A stretch of DNA of 42,930 bases from Bacteroidales bacterium (GCA_017469845.1 JAFUFP010000034.1:1-42930), one strand, 5' to 3'; counted from the first letter of the stretch, positions 23,505-34,032 are shown. A program made the numbers and translations. The notes: generated by a model from the letters alone, not told the origin.

Positions 23505-24262
23505 TCTTCCGTAGGTTCTTCTTCTTTGCTGCAGAATATTATGCTCAGTTCATAGAGCATATAAAGCGGAATCGCGGCCACGAACATCGAGAACGGATCC
23601 GCCGGGGTTATTATCGCCGAGAGGATCAGCACGAGGACGATGGCGTATTTCCGGTATTTGCGGAGGAAATCCCTCGTGATGATGCCGAGTTTCGAAAGGA
23701 CGGCTATCACCGTCGGGAACTCGAACACAACACCGAAGAGGAGCACCATCGAAGTGAACATCGAGATGTACGACTGCAGCGAAATCGTGTTTTTGACAGT
23801 ATCACTGACGGTATAGCCCTGGAAAAAGTTCAGGGTTATGGGGAAGATGATGCAGTACCCCACGACCACACCAAGATAGAAAAGGACGGAGGAGAAGAGG
23901 AAAGCCTTCCTCATCGCCTTCTTCTCGTTTTCGTAGAGGGCCGGAGCCACGAACTTCCATACCTCATATATTATATAAGGGAAAGCCAGAATGAATCCCA
24001 GGGCTATCGAAGTCTTCAGATGCACGAAGAACTGCGCCGAGATGTCGATGTTTATGAGCTCCATCTCGAACGGCACGCCGAGCCACCTGTACAGGAAGAA
24101 ATCCGAACTCGCCGGGGCGAGGATCAGGTAGTCGAACATGAAGTTCTTGAAACAAAGGCCCAAAACGGCGAAGAGCAGAATCGCTCCCGCCGAACGGAAA
24201 ATGGTACCTCTGAGGACATCAATATGGTCCCAGAAGGACATTTCGGTACTCGAATCGCCCAT
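23501..24262 (-). CDS. tatC: Twin-arginine translocase subunit TatC
   Basis: A 253-residue inner-membrane protein that recognises twin-arginine signal peptides and, with TatA, exports folded proteins. It has about six hydrophobic helices: AILLFAVLGLCF, a long loop with FMFDYLILAPASSDFFLYRWLG, SIALGFILAFPYIIYEVWKFVAPAL (with the conserved F-P-x-x-x-Y-E-x-W), LFSSVLFYLGVVVGYCIIFP, MFTSMVLLFGVVFEFPTVIAVL and VLVLILSAIITPADPFSMFVAAIPLYMLYELSI. The N-terminal family motif H-L-x-E-L-R reads H-I-D-V-L-R. The start overlaps the ABC-F gene downstream by 4 nt (ATGA). tatA lies 52 nt upstream on the same strand. Confidence 0.93.
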   Translation of the reverse strand: MGDSSTEMSFWDHIDVLRGTIFRSAGAILLFAVLGLCFKNFMFDYLILAPASSDFFLYRWLGVPFEMELINIDISAQFFVHLKTSIALGFILAFPYIIYEVWKFVAPALYENEKKAMRKAFLFSSVLFYLGVVVGYCIIFPITLNFFQGYTVSDTVKNTISLQSYISMFTSMVLLFGVVFEFPTVIAVLSKLGIITRDFLRKYRKYAIVLVLILSAIITPADPFSMFVAAIPLYMLYELSIIFCSKEEEPTEE

Positions 24263-24314
24263 CCGTCAAAGGGTTCCGTGAAGGATCCGCTCCGGAAACA
24301 TGCTCCGGAAACTA

Positions 24315-24530
24315 TTACTCATCCTGCTTGTAGTCGGATTCTACCTCCTTGGTGGTGTCCTTGAGTTCCTTCTCGACTTCGCTCATGCCGGCCTTGAAGC
24401 TCTTGACTCCCTTGCCGACTCCCTTCATCAGCTCAGGAATCTTCTTTCCACCGAAAAGAAGGACAATGACGAGGCAGATGAGGACTATCTCCCAAGGGCC
24501 TATTACGCCAAGCGGATAAATTGTCAACAT
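24315..24530 (-). CDS. tatA: Twin-arginine translocase subunit TatA/E
   Basis: A 71-residue protein with one N-terminal membrane helix (GPWEIVLICLVIVLLFGG), the Phe-Gly hinge and K-K-I-P-E-L motif, then an amphipathic helix (MKGVGKGVKSFKAGMSEVEKEL) and an acidic tail. This is the exact architecture of TatA, which forms the pore with TatC. The position directly before tatC supports it. No separate TatB is visible, so the pathway here may be the minimal TatAC type. Confidence 0.93.
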   Translation of the reverse strand: MLTIYPLGVIGPWEIVLICLVIVLLFGGKKIPELMKGVGKGVKSFKAGMSEVEKELKDTTKEVESDYKQDE

Positions 24531-24575
24531 GGTACTATTCTTTAAAAAGTTAACTCTGCTACTGCAATAAATATG

Positions 24576-24992
24576 CTACTGCTCCGATCCGAGGTGTTCC
24601 TCAATTATTTTGACCAGGGTGTCGGGGCATCTTACGGGGAAGCCGGTATCCTTGTTCAGGAAACCGAGCACGACCTCACCCGAGACCAGAAGTTCCCCGG
24701 AAGCGTTGTACACCTTTTGCACGACGGTGAGCTTAGCGAGCGGCACCTTCTCGATTTCGGCGGTGATGCGGAGCACGTCACCCATCTTCGCGGGACGGTG
24801 GTAACGGCAGCCCACGGACACTATCGGAATCGTCACTCCGTCGGCTTCGCACTGCTCGATCGGGTACCCCCAAGCGGCCATCATGGCGTTCCTCGCACAC
24901 TCGAAATAACGGATGTAATTCGAGTGATGGACTATACCCATTTGGTCGGTCTCGTAGTACCGAACGGGGAAATTTGTCTCAAAATGGGTCAT
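24576..24992 (-). CDS. Acyl-CoA thioesterase, YbgC/FadM-type hotdog fold
   Basis: A 138-residue single-hotdog thioesterase. The active-site signature is near the N-terminus: RYYETDQMGIVHHSNYIRYFECARNAMM (residues about 11-38), where Asp16 in Y-x-E-T-D-x-M-G-I-V-H is the expected catalytic residue and H-H-S-N-Y completes the 4-hydroxybenzoyl-CoA thioesterase pattern. The rest forms the beta-sheet (VTIPIVSVGCRYHRPAKMGDVLRITAEIEKVPLAKLTVVQKVYNASGELLVSGEVVLGFLN). It hydrolyses an acyl-CoA or acyl-ACP thioester; the real substrate is unknown. The start lies one base beyond the 37-bp element copy B, 36 nt after valS, and 45 nt before tatA. Confidence 0.9.
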   Translation of the reverse strand: MTHFETNFPVRYYETDQMGIVHHSNYIRYFECARNAMMAAWGYPIEQCEADGVTIPIVSVGCRYHRPAKMGDVLRITAEIEKVPLAKLTVVQKVYNASGELLVSGEVVLGFLNKDTGFPVRCPDTLVKIIEEHLGSEQ

Positions 24993-25028
24993 AACAAAAA
25001 TGTTAAGAGTTTTAACAACTTTGTTTCA

Positions 25029-25029
<1 letters not shown>
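24993..25029 (-). repeat. 37-bp dispersed element, copy B
   Basis: On the minus strand it begins ATGAAACAAAGTTGTTAAA and ends TTAACATTTTTGTT; it differs from copy A (18341-18377) only at four central bases. Here it fills almost the whole gap between the valS stop and the thioesterase ATG, with arms GTTAA and TTAAC. Confidence 0.65.
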
Positions 25030-27677
<2,648 letters not shown>

Positions 27678-27770
27678 AAAAATCTTTTCTTTCTTTGCTC
27701 TTGCGGCCCTTTTCGGGGCGCTTCATTCTGTTCTACATCAATTTCAAGCCGGTTTCCGGCTATAATCCTA

Positions 27771-27778
27771 CAAAGGTA
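27771..27778 (-). promoter_or_regulatory. Bacteroidota -7 element of valS
   Basis: Minus-strand TACCTTTG matches TAnnTTTG. The ATG at 27677 is about 95 nt away, an unusually long leader that contains AGCCGG-TTT-CCGGCT (27747-27761) and a second C/G-rich hairpin near 27705-27722. Confidence 0.5.
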
Positions 27779-27938
27779 ATCAAAAGATTCGGGATTGAAG
27801 GGTCGTAAAAACAACTTTCGGCGAATCTTCGCTAAAGATTTGTCGGGATCTCACATTCTTCAGCATCAGTGCCAGGACCAGCCCTCCATTCACACCGACA
27901 ATCTATGTGTCGCTATTCCGATTCCCCGTCCAAAATCG

Positions 27939-27946
27939 TATCTTTG
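27939..27946 (+). promoter_or_regulatory. Bacteroidota -7 element of the DUF3467 operon
   Basis: TATCTTTG matches TAnnTTTG; the ATG at 28005 is about 58 nt downstream. The -33 box is not clear. Confidence 0.5.
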
Positions 27947-28004
27947 CTGCCGCGGGACGCGTTCCCCCGTAACACAAGTAGAAACAATCCAGATTCTTCT
28001 AAAT

Positions 28005-28349
28005 ATGGACAACAACAACGACAAGAAGCAGCAGCTCAGCCTCGAGCTCAAGCCCGATGTGGCAAAGGGATCATACTCAAACCTCGCCATCATCACCCAC
28101 TCTCACAGCGAGTTCATCATAGATTTCGCGACAATCCTCCCCGGACTTCCCAAGCCCGAAATCAGCAACCGTATCATAATGACCCCCGAGCATGCGAAGA
28201 GGCTCCTCAACGCTCTGCAGGACAACATCATAAAATACGAAAGCCAGTTCGGCCCCATTGACCTCTCCCCCAACCGTCCGGCGGAGAACGGAGGAGGCAC
28301 CTTCAATCTGGGAGGCTTCGGTCCCTTCGGCGGCGGAGCAAAATCATAA
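28005..28349 (+). CDS. DUF3467 protein
   Basis: A 114-residue protein. Start at MDNNNDKKQQLSLEL (28005), because the promoter at 27939-27946 lies upstream and the preceding frame is not conserved-looking. The domain is typical of DUF3467: LELKPDVAKGSYSNLAIITHSHSEFIIDFATILPGLPKPEISNRIIMTPEHAKRLLNALQDNIIKYESQFG. A Gly-rich, low-complexity tail (residues about 95-114) follows. Function unknown; the fold resembles small dimeric beta-sandwich proteins. The KdsC-like gene begins 5 nt after the stop, so the two genes are co-transcribed. Confidence 0.88.
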   Translation: MDNNNDKKQQLSLELKPDVAKGSYSNLAIITHSHSEFIIDFATILPGLPKPEISNRIIMTPEHAKRLLNALQDNIIKYESQFGPIDLSPNRPAENGGGTFNLGGFGPFGGGAKS

Positions 28350-28353
28350 TCCC

Positions 28354-28887
28354 ATGGCAAGTGAAATAGACCTCACGAAAATAAAGGGGTTCACTTTTGA
28401 CATCGACGGTGTCTTCACCGACGGCGGTATCCTCTGCGACCTTTCCGGTGAACTTTTCCGGATCTTCGACGCCAAGGACGGATTCGCCGTCAGGATGGCG
28501 AGGATGCACGGCTACCCCGTGGGTATCATCACCGGTGGGCGTTCGGGCTCAATCAGGAACCGTTTCCTTACCTGCGGTGTCCCCCAGGAGGACGTATACC
28601 TGGGCTCAAGAGACAAGATCGTCGACTTCGAGGATTTCTGCAGAAGACACTCCCTAACCGAAAGTGAGGTATCCTACAGCGGAGATGACATACCTGACAT
28701 AGAGACCATGTGCAGGAGCGGCCTCGGGTTCAGCCCTTCTGACGCCGTACCGGAAGTGAAGGAATGCGCGGACATGGTATCATCCTTCCCAGGAGGAAAA
28801 GGGTGCGTGAGGGATCTTATCGAAAAGGTCCTCAAAGCCCAAGGGAAGTGGAATTTTGATGTAGGCAAGTACAAGAAACTTTATTAG
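28354..28887 (+). CDS. KdsC-like HAD-superfamily phosphatase
   Basis: A 177-residue phosphatase of the HAD IIIA subclass. Start at MASEIDLTKIKG (28354); the frame upstream overlaps DUF3467. Motif I is FTFDIDGVFTDGG (Asp-x-Asp nucleophile and acid), motif II GIITGGRSGS, and motif IV YSGDDIPDIETMCRSGLGFSPSDAVPEVKECADMV. Length and motifs match 3-deoxy-D-manno-octulosonate 8-phosphate phosphatase (KdsC), which makes Kdo for lipopolysaccharide, although related N-acylneuraminate-9-phosphatase-type enzymes look similar. It starts 5 nt after DUF3467 and is followed 40 nt on by maf. Confidence 0.85.
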   Translation: MASEIDLTKIKGFTFDIDGVFTDGGILCDLSGELFRIFDAKDGFAVRMARMHGYPVGIITGGRSGSIRNRFLTCGVPQEDVYLGSRDKIVDFEDFCRRHSLTESEVSYSGDDIPDIETMCRSGLGFSPSDAVPEVKECADMVSSFPGGKGCVRDLIEKVLKAQGKWNFDVGKYKKLY

Positions 28888-28927
28888 TTATCACGGGCGA
28901 GATAAAGCGTAGCTACAGAAAACGCAT

Positions 28928-29509
28928 ATGGATTTGAAAGGAAAGAAAATAATCCTCGGGAGTCACTCCCCAAGGCGTCAGGAACTGCTCTCGGGTCTCG
29001 GAATCGACTTCACGATCGACACGGGAAACACGTTCGAAGAAGTTTTCCCGCAGGATATCCCCCACTCCCAGGTCCCCGCGGTCATGTCCGAAGGGAAATC
29101 CTTCGGCTTTCACCGCCCCTTGGAACAGGACGAAATCCTCCTCACTTCAGATACGATGGTCCTGTGCGGATCCAAGATGATGGGTAAGCCCCACTCCCCG
29201 GAAGAGGCCGCATCGATGCTTAGGGCCCTGTCAGGCAGATGGCATGAAGTCGTGACCGCGATAACCTTAAGGGACTGCAACCGTCATCTCACTGAAAGCG
29301 ATACGGCGAGGGTCCATTTCAGGGAACTCACCGAAGAGGAGATATCATATTATATAGAAAGGTACCGTCCTTTCGACAAGGCCGGAGCATACGGTATCCA
29401 GGAATGGATCGGCTATGTCGGAATCACCGGAATAGAAGGATCGTTCTTCACGATCATGGGACTTCCGGTCCATCTGGTATACTCGTCACTACTGGAATTC
29501 ATCGGATAA
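28928..29509 (+). CDS. maf: Maf family nucleotide pyrophosphatase
   Basis: A 193-residue protein of the Maf/Ham1 fold. The N-terminal signature S-x-S-x-x-R-x-x-L-L appears as IILGSHSPRRQELLSGLGIDFTID (residues 8-31). Then come LTSDTMVLCGSKMMGKPHSPEEAASMLRALSGRWHEVVTAITL and the catalytic region PFDKAGAYGIQEWIGYVGITGIEGSFFTIMGLPVHLVY. Family members hydrolyse non-canonical nucleoside triphosphates such as dTTP/UTP or modified nucleotides, keeping them out of nucleic acids. It is the last gene of the DUF3467-kdsC-maf unit and is followed by a perfect-stem terminator. Confidence 0.93.
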   Translation: MDLKGKKIILGSHSPRRQELLSGLGIDFTIDTGNTFEEVFPQDIPHSQVPAVMSEGKSFGFHRPLEQDEILLTSDTMVLCGSKMMGKPHSPEEAASMLRALSGRWHEVVTAITLRDCNRHLTESDTARVHFRELTEEEISYYIERYRPFDKAGAYGIQEWIGYVGITGIEGSFFTIMGLPVHLVYSSLLEFIG

Positions 29510-29582
29510 AGGAGAACCCGGTTCAGGTGCCAAAAGCAGTTGGCGACATACCGCCAAACTTTTTGATATATAGCCATTTATG

Positions 29583-29621
29583 GACCGTTAGATGAAACGT
29601 GTTTCATCTAACGGTCTTTTT
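29583..29621 (+). terminator. Terminator of maf
   Basis: GACCGTTAGATGAAAC (29583-29598) and GTTTCATCTAACGGTC (29601-29616) form a perfect 16-bp stem followed by TTTTT. Confidence 0.92.
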
Positions 29622-29680
29622 ATATGTCCCATCCGTGATTGGGGGCCAGAACCAATAGACAGAGGAACACAAAAGAAAAA

Positions 29681-29705
29681 GGGAACTGCGTCAGAAACAG
29701 TTCCC
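29681..29705 (-). terminator. Terminator of the small RNA
   Basis: GGGAACTG (29681-29688) and CAGTTCCC (29698-29705) form an 8-bp stem with a 9-nt loop; on the minus strand it is followed by TTTTTCTTTT. Confidence 0.8.
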
Positions 29706-29775
29706 TTAGACTTAATGAGTTGTGACGCATCACGCGCGACATCTCATTCTAACCACATAATTAATAACACTAAAA

Positions 29776-29814
29776 CTAATAACCAATGAGCTGTATGAGG
29801 AAGAACTCCTTCAT
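29776..29814 (-). CDS. Very small ORF inside the small RNA (12 residues)
   Basis: ATG AAG GAG to TAG encodes MKEFFLIQLIGY. It begins about 5 nt after the predicted transcript 5' end, which would make it almost leaderless. No ribosome-binding site or homologue is recognised; it may be a leader peptide, a tiny membrane-active peptide, or chance. Confidence 0.25.
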   Translation of the reverse strand: MKEFFLIQLIGY

Positions 29815-29824
29815 CAACCCGGTA

Positions 29825-29855
29825 CAAAGGTAGGTGTTTTCTCAATACCTGCAAA
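29825..29855 (-). promoter_or_regulatory. Consensus promoter of the small RNA
   Basis: Minus-strand TTTG (29855-29852), 19-nt spacer, TACCTTTG (29832-29825). The sequence upstream on that strand is very AT-rich, like an UP element. Confidence 0.75.
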
Positions 29856-30304
29856 CAATTTTTAGAAAAATTTTTGAAGAATTTTCAACGATTTTTACTA
29901 TTGCGCTAATCTGCAATGACTTAGCAAGAGTGAAATTTTTAACTTTTTCATTTTTCGCCAATACCAAAACCCCGTTAAACGTTTTACAAAAGGGGTACTC
30001 CCTTATTAAAACCTTTTATTTAAACATTTTAATTACAAAGTGTAATCAAAACAAGCTTTTCCACTTATGATTTCTTTACCCGTCGGTTCCTACAGTTGCA
30101 ATCCATGCGGATTTAACCTCTCCATCTTACTACCCTGCTATGAATCAACGCTTTAGACTTTTCAAAAGGGCTACTACGCTTGAGACGAGCAACAGGAATA
30201 AGGAAACTTTTGAGGCCCATCAAAAAAGAAACAAAATGAATCAAAGCCACTTCGGTGATATTATCCAAAAAGAAGTAAATTTGTCGTACAAAACAAAAAT
30301 CCCC
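29856..30304 (+). other. AT-rich intergenic region before the Big_2 lipoprotein
   Basis: About 450 bases, AT-rich, with no recognisable gene. Near the right end TAAATTTG (30276-30283) matches the -7 consensus, with TTCG at 30251-30254 as a possible -33 box 21 nt upstream; it would give a leader of about 15 nt for the lipoprotein ATG at 30305. Confidence 0.45.
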
Positions 30305-31912
30305 ATGAAAAACATCATCCGATATCTTATCATAGCACTCCCCTTTCTTACGATACTCCTTGGCTGCAAAAAGGACCCTTCTACGGTAAGCGTCACGGGA
30401 ATATCCCTCAGCCAACCTTCGGCCGAACTTCTGGTCGGGGAAACGATTACACTGAAAGCCACCGTTTCACCTTCAAACGCCTCCTTCGGGGAAATCACCT
30501 GGGCCACATCCAAGCCTTCGGTCGCGACCGTGTCCTCCTCGGGAACGGTAAAAGCCGTATCTGAAGGCAATGCGACCATAACCGCTTCGACAGAAGGTAA
30601 GACGGCGTCCTGTACGATAACGGTGACATCCGATTCAGAGACTCCGGAAGTTCCTCCGGTCACCCCGGAGGAGAGTAAATCCAAGACGGGAGAAGCGTCG
30701 TCCGTTACAGAGGATTCAGCCACACTGGCGGGATTTGCCGATCTATCGGGAAGCTTGGCTTCAGCCTCGTACGGAATCGAATACACCCCTTCCGACTTCT
30801 CGACGGAAGCCTATTCCGCCGTAGGGTCATCCATCTCTTCATCAGGAAACTACTCCGTGAAAGTTACCGGCCTCAGCTCCAATACGACATACTACTATAG
30901 GTCTTATATCCTCTACAACGGTGTGAGGACATACGGTGAAGCGAAGTCCTTCATGACACCGGATTTCTCGGGAACCGTCTCCATAACGGGGACGGAAGAC
31001 ATAACCTTCAAATCCGTCACAATCAAGGGAAAAATAGCCCTCGAGAGCAAGGGCAACTTATCAAAAGCGGTCAAAATCTATCTCGCCAGGGATTATTCCG
31101 ATGCCGAGACACTTATTTCGGACGGTGCGTCTTTCGACGCCACTGTCTCGGAGGACGGAACCTTCTCAGCCGGCATCGACAATCTCCGGTATCTGACGAA
31201 GTTCAATTTCGTGGTGGTGGCCTCGGTCCACGACAAAGAATTCAGAAGCGGAGTGTCTTCTTTCAATACCGAAGACTTCCCCTATTATGCCGAAGAAGTG
31301 GACCTGGGTCTCAGCGTAAACTGGTCTTCCTACAATCTGGGCGGCCTCGATCCATGGGACACGGGATTCTCATACTCCTGGGGAGAGACCGAAGAGAAGG
31401 ACAGCTACGGATGGAATGATTACAAATGGGCCAGCGGCGAAGAGAACAGGGGCTACACCAAATACAACACGAACCCTTCCTACGGGAAAGTGGACGGCAA
31501 GATGACCATCGATCCCGAAGATGATGCAGCAACCGTCCACCTCGGCGAAAGGTGGAGAATACCCACCAAGGCGGAATGGGAGGAACTCGTCTACAACTGC
31601 TCATGGGAATGGACGGATGACTATAACGGAACCGGAGAGGATGGTTTCATAGTGACTAGTTTGGTGGAAGGATTCGAAGGGAAGAGCATCTTCCTTCCGG
31701 AAACCATCTTCGCCGGAAGCAAGGTCCAGTACAGTTTCTCATACCATTCCTCAACTCTGGAGCTGGGTGAGAATTACACTGACGACCTCGAGAACAGGAA
31801 CCCCTCATTCTGCGCATGCCTCACCAAAGGCAATGACGGACCCGTATTCGGAAGCGGATACCGGATGCACGGAAGAGGGATAAGGCCGGTAGCCGACAAA
31901 GAGGAGGAATAA
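30305..31912 (+). CDS. Surface lipoprotein with Big_2, fibronectin-like and FISUMP-type domains
   Basis: A 535-residue lipoprotein; start at MKNIIRYLIIALPFLTILLGC, with Cys21 in the lipobox and Lys-Lys-Asp after it, similar to the charged residues that direct Bacteroidetes lipoproteins to the cell surface. Residues about 27-108 are a bacterial Ig-like Big_2 domain (VTGISLSQPSAELLVGETITLKATVSPSNAS ... TVKAVSEGNATITASTEG). Residues about 120-300 contain two fibronectin-III-like units (SATLAGFADLSG, VTGLSSNTTYYYRSYILYNG). Residues about 315-535 resemble the C-terminal FISUMP/DUF1566-type domain (VDLGLSVNWSSYNLGG, SWGETEEKDSYGWNDYKWA, GERWRIPTKAEWEELVYNCSWEW). Probably a surface-binding protein; ligand unknown. 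Confidence 0.8.
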   Translation: MKNIIRYLIIALPFLTILLGCKKDPSTVSVTGISLSQPSAELLVGETITLKATVSPSNASFGEITWATSKPSVATVSSSGTVKAVSEGNATITASTEGKTASCTITVTSDSETPEVPPVTPEESKSKTGEASSVTEDSATLAGFADLSGSLASASYGIEYTPSDFSTEAYSAVGSSISSSGNYSVKVTGLSSNTTYYYRSYILYNGVRTYGEAKSFMTPDFSGTVSITGTEDITFKSVTIKGKIALESKGNLSKAVKIYLARDYSDAETLISDGASFDATVSEDGTFSAGIDNLRYLTKFNFVVVASVHDKEFRSGVSSFNTEDFPYYAEEVDLGLSVNWSSYNLGGLDPWDTGFSYSWGETEEKDSYGWNDYKWASGEENRGYTKYNTNPSYGKVDGKMTIDPEDDAATVHLGERWRIPTKAEWEELVYNCSWEWTDDYNGTGEDGFIVTSLVEGFEGKSIFLPETIFAGSKVQYSFSYHSSTLELGENYTDDLENRNPSFCACLTKGNDGPVFGSGYRMHGRGIRPVADKEEE

Positions 31913-31944
31913 GACTGGAAAAACAAGAGACCAAGAACTGAATA

Positions 31945-31984
31945 ACTCCCCACAGACCCGTTACAGAAAGAGTTTGTGGGGAGT
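31945..31984 (+). terminator. Possible terminator of the Big_2 lipoprotein
   Basis: ACTCCCCACA (31945-31954) and TGTGGGGAGT (31975-31984) are perfect 10-bp arms with a 20-nt loop; the following tract (CATTTGTC) is only weakly T-rich. Between here and 32115 I see no gene. Confidence 0.55.
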
Positions 31985-32114
31985 CATTTGTCTAGTGGGG
32001 AGCGCTGTTATCTCTTTTATTTGGCGACTTCCCATTTTCCAGGCGACGGGTTTCCGTAGAGAAGATAGCCCCATCTTGAACACCTTACGAATACGCAACA
32101 CTTATTATGATCGC

Positions 32115-33818
32115 CTATTCGGCGACCACGTTCAATTTTCCCCCGAAAATGGGCATTTCCAGAACCTTGTCCACAAAGTGCTCAAGGTCAGGCTTCCGCC
32201 ACTTCTTCAAAAATACCACAGGGCCGTCCGCTGTAGCGATATCATACCTCCCGCTCAAATCAATGTCCCAATGGCCGGCAACTTCACTTCCGTCTCCGTT
32301 TTCTCCATCGTAAACGCAAGCCGACTTCGGATAAAACAGATGTTTGAACCATTTTCCCTGTTCATAATAGGGATTGAAGGATATGGGGAAAGTCTCGCGC
32401 AGATCTCCGATACCGGGAGTCTCCCCTGACTGACTGTACAATTTGTTCCAAAGGGCGACAATGACCCATGCGGTAATGCCTTTGGTCGCAGGCTTGGACA
32501 CAAGTGGCTTCCCGTCATAGTAAACCATGTACTTGGTGGAGTCACGTTTTGAAAGCTCCTGAACTAGAGCAAAGACATTCTCCTTGTCTTCAATTCCACA
32601 AAGGAGGGCTGTCAAAAAGCGCTTGTTCCTGTCCCAGAAGGCGGAGAGCAATTCCCTCGAATCGCCGAAATCCTTATCCGCGATTTCTGTCATGATTCCG
32701 TTCTTTTGGGCAAGATCGGTCATGTCTTTATATCGTACACCCTCGACCACTGTTAGTCGTCCTTCATCATCTCTGGTCAGGAAGTCTTTCGCCTTCGGTT
32801 CACCCACTTCCTGCAACGCAAGAGCAAGATCAAGGCGCGGTTGCTGATCGTACCACTTGTCGTTGATTTTCCAGAAAGTCCTCTCCGAAGCGGCCAGAGC
32901 GGCATCAGTGATAAGATCTTCATATTCTTTCCATACAAGTGTCAATTCTTCGCTCCTGTCCTTTCCGATTGCGATGCCGGGCTGAACGGAAGCACCGCTT
33001 TGGATGGGGAAGGTAATCTGATTTTTGAATTCCTCGAAGAAAAAGCGTGTACGGGAAGAAAGCGAGGATGAAGCCAACAGCGGAACGATGATTCCGTCAA
33101 GGATATCCTGATATGTCATATGGATGAAATGAGGATCCTTCGGTTCATTCTCCTTTGAGTAATGCCTCTGGGGAATGAGGGGCTGTGGAGTCAGATAGAT
33201 ATACCACTGGTACATGTCATCCCTTCTGGTGGCCATATAGTAGCGTTCTGTCCGGGATGCATTGTCGTAGGCTTCAACTCCTGTTCCGGGTACATCATTC
33301 ATCTTCCTTTCACAGAAATCGATTTTGTTCTCGATGAAGAATTGCATCGGCCTTGTTTTCAAGCCTTTCGCAGAGACTTCACACTGCAGGAAGATATCGA
33401 CACAGTCGGCACTTTTGGCGGCGATTTTCATCATATCTCCAGAACTGCATACATCATTCCCCTCCGTAATCTCACGGGCAAGACTGGCGAGAGGTTTTTC
33501 AACATCCGCTGAAATGCCATGAATGGACAGGGATCTTGTCACGATGCCGTCTTTCAGCTCAGAAGGTATTGCCGCTTTGATGATAGGATCCTCTTCAATA
33601 CACTTTACAAGAATGTCAAGCAGCATCTGCAGGGGCGACAATCCTTCCGAGCTTGCAGCATTGCCCTCAAGCAGCCACTTGAGGAAAGCACTGTAAGTGG
33701 TTTCGTTTCTTTGCTTTGCTATGATCTCAAAAAAGGAAGTTTCGTTATACTTTCCCTTCAATCTGAGGACGTTCTTGTCGGCATTGAACCTGGCAATTTG
33801 TTTTATGTGATTATTCAT
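32115..33818 (-). CDS. PD-(D/E)XK nuclease superfamily protein
   Basis: A 567-residue protein. The N-terminus has the arrangement of PDDEXK_4 proteins: NETTYSAFLKWLLEGNAASSEGLSPLQMLLDIL (E-x-x-x-S-x-F-L-x-W-L-L). The core follows with Asp141 in CVDIFLQCEV and E163-N-K165 in MQFFIENKIDFCE, which supply the D...E-x-K metal site. A long C-terminal region (about 290-567) has no domain I recognise; it includes LTLVWKEYEDLITDAALAASERTFWKINDKWYDQQPRLDLA. It is probably a DNA-acting nuclease or a protein of that fold. It is the last gene of the minus-strand FtsK/WXG-like cluster, after a 214-nt gap in which I found no clear promoter. A role as effector or as a separate defence gene is possible. Confidence 0.7.
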   Translation of the reverse strand: MNNHIKQIARFNADKNVLRLKGKYNETSFFEIIAKQRNETTYSAFLKWLLEGNAASSEGLSPLQMLLDILVKCIEEDPIIKAAIPSELKDGIVTRSLSIHGISADVEKPLASLAREITEGNDVCSSGDMMKIAAKSADCVDIFLQCEVSAKGLKTRPMQFFIENKIDFCERKMNDVPGTGVEAYDNASRTERYYMATRRDDMYQWYIYLTPQPLIPQRHYSKENEPKDPHFIHMTYQDILDGIIVPLLASSSLSSRTRFFFEEFKNQITFPIQSGASVQPGIAIGKDRSEELTLVWKEYEDLITDAALAASERTFWKINDKWYDQQPRLDLALALQEVGEPKAKDFLTRDDEGRLTVVEGVRYKDMTDLAQKNGIMTEIADKDFGDSRELLSAFWDRNKRFLTALLCGIEDKENVFALVQELSKRDSTKYMVYYDGKPLVSKPATKGITAWVIVALWNKLYSQSGETPGIGDLRETFPISFNPYYEQGKWFKHLFYPKSACVYDGENGDGSEVAGHWDIDLSGRYDIATADGPVVFLKKWRKPDLEHFVDKVLEMPIFGGKLNVVAE

Positions 33819-34032
33819 ATGTGAGTCTGATTTGCAGTTATTCTCCGGAAAACTGTTTTCGACATTTAATATAGAAACAACTCACAAAAAATTCATTGAT
33901 ACTGCGAAAGAATTCATCGCTTATGAAGGCAAGTTGTGATATGACCGTCTGTCACAAGGTTCAACACGACCATCGGGAATGATTCTTCGATTCCGATCAG
34001 CCGACAATTATCATTCTGATGATCAGCGAGAA
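33819..34032 (-). other. Gap between the nuclease gene and the small-protein cluster
   Basis: 214 bp with no gene and no TAnnTTTG on the minus strand. A GCTGATC/GATCAGC-like inverted sequence near 33995-34030 could form a hairpin just after the 84-residue gene. It may act as a weak terminator separating the nuclease gene. Confidence 0.3.

Larger units (their letters stand above)
29676..29818 (-). ncRNA. Probable small RNA or small-peptide transcript, about 143 nt
   Basis: The unit is bounded by a consensus Bacteroidota promoter on the minus strand (TTTG at 29852-29855, 19 nt, TACCTTTG at 29825-29832) and a rho-independent terminator (stem 29681-29688 with 29698-29705, then a T-run at 29680-29676). 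No ORF longer than 12 codons fits: MKEFFLIQLIGY at 29776-29814 starts a few nt from the predicted 5' end. The body can fold: ATGAAGGA pairs imperfectly with TCCTCAT near the start, and AATGAG/CTCATT flank a GTGA-TGCG-TCAC hairpin. The body converges on maf. I recognise no named RNA family. Confidence 0.7.

Noticed and set aside
30140..30304. Upstream start for the Big_2 lipoprotein
   Set aside because: It would place 55 polar residues before the signal peptide, and a TAAATTTG -7 box lies inside this stretch.
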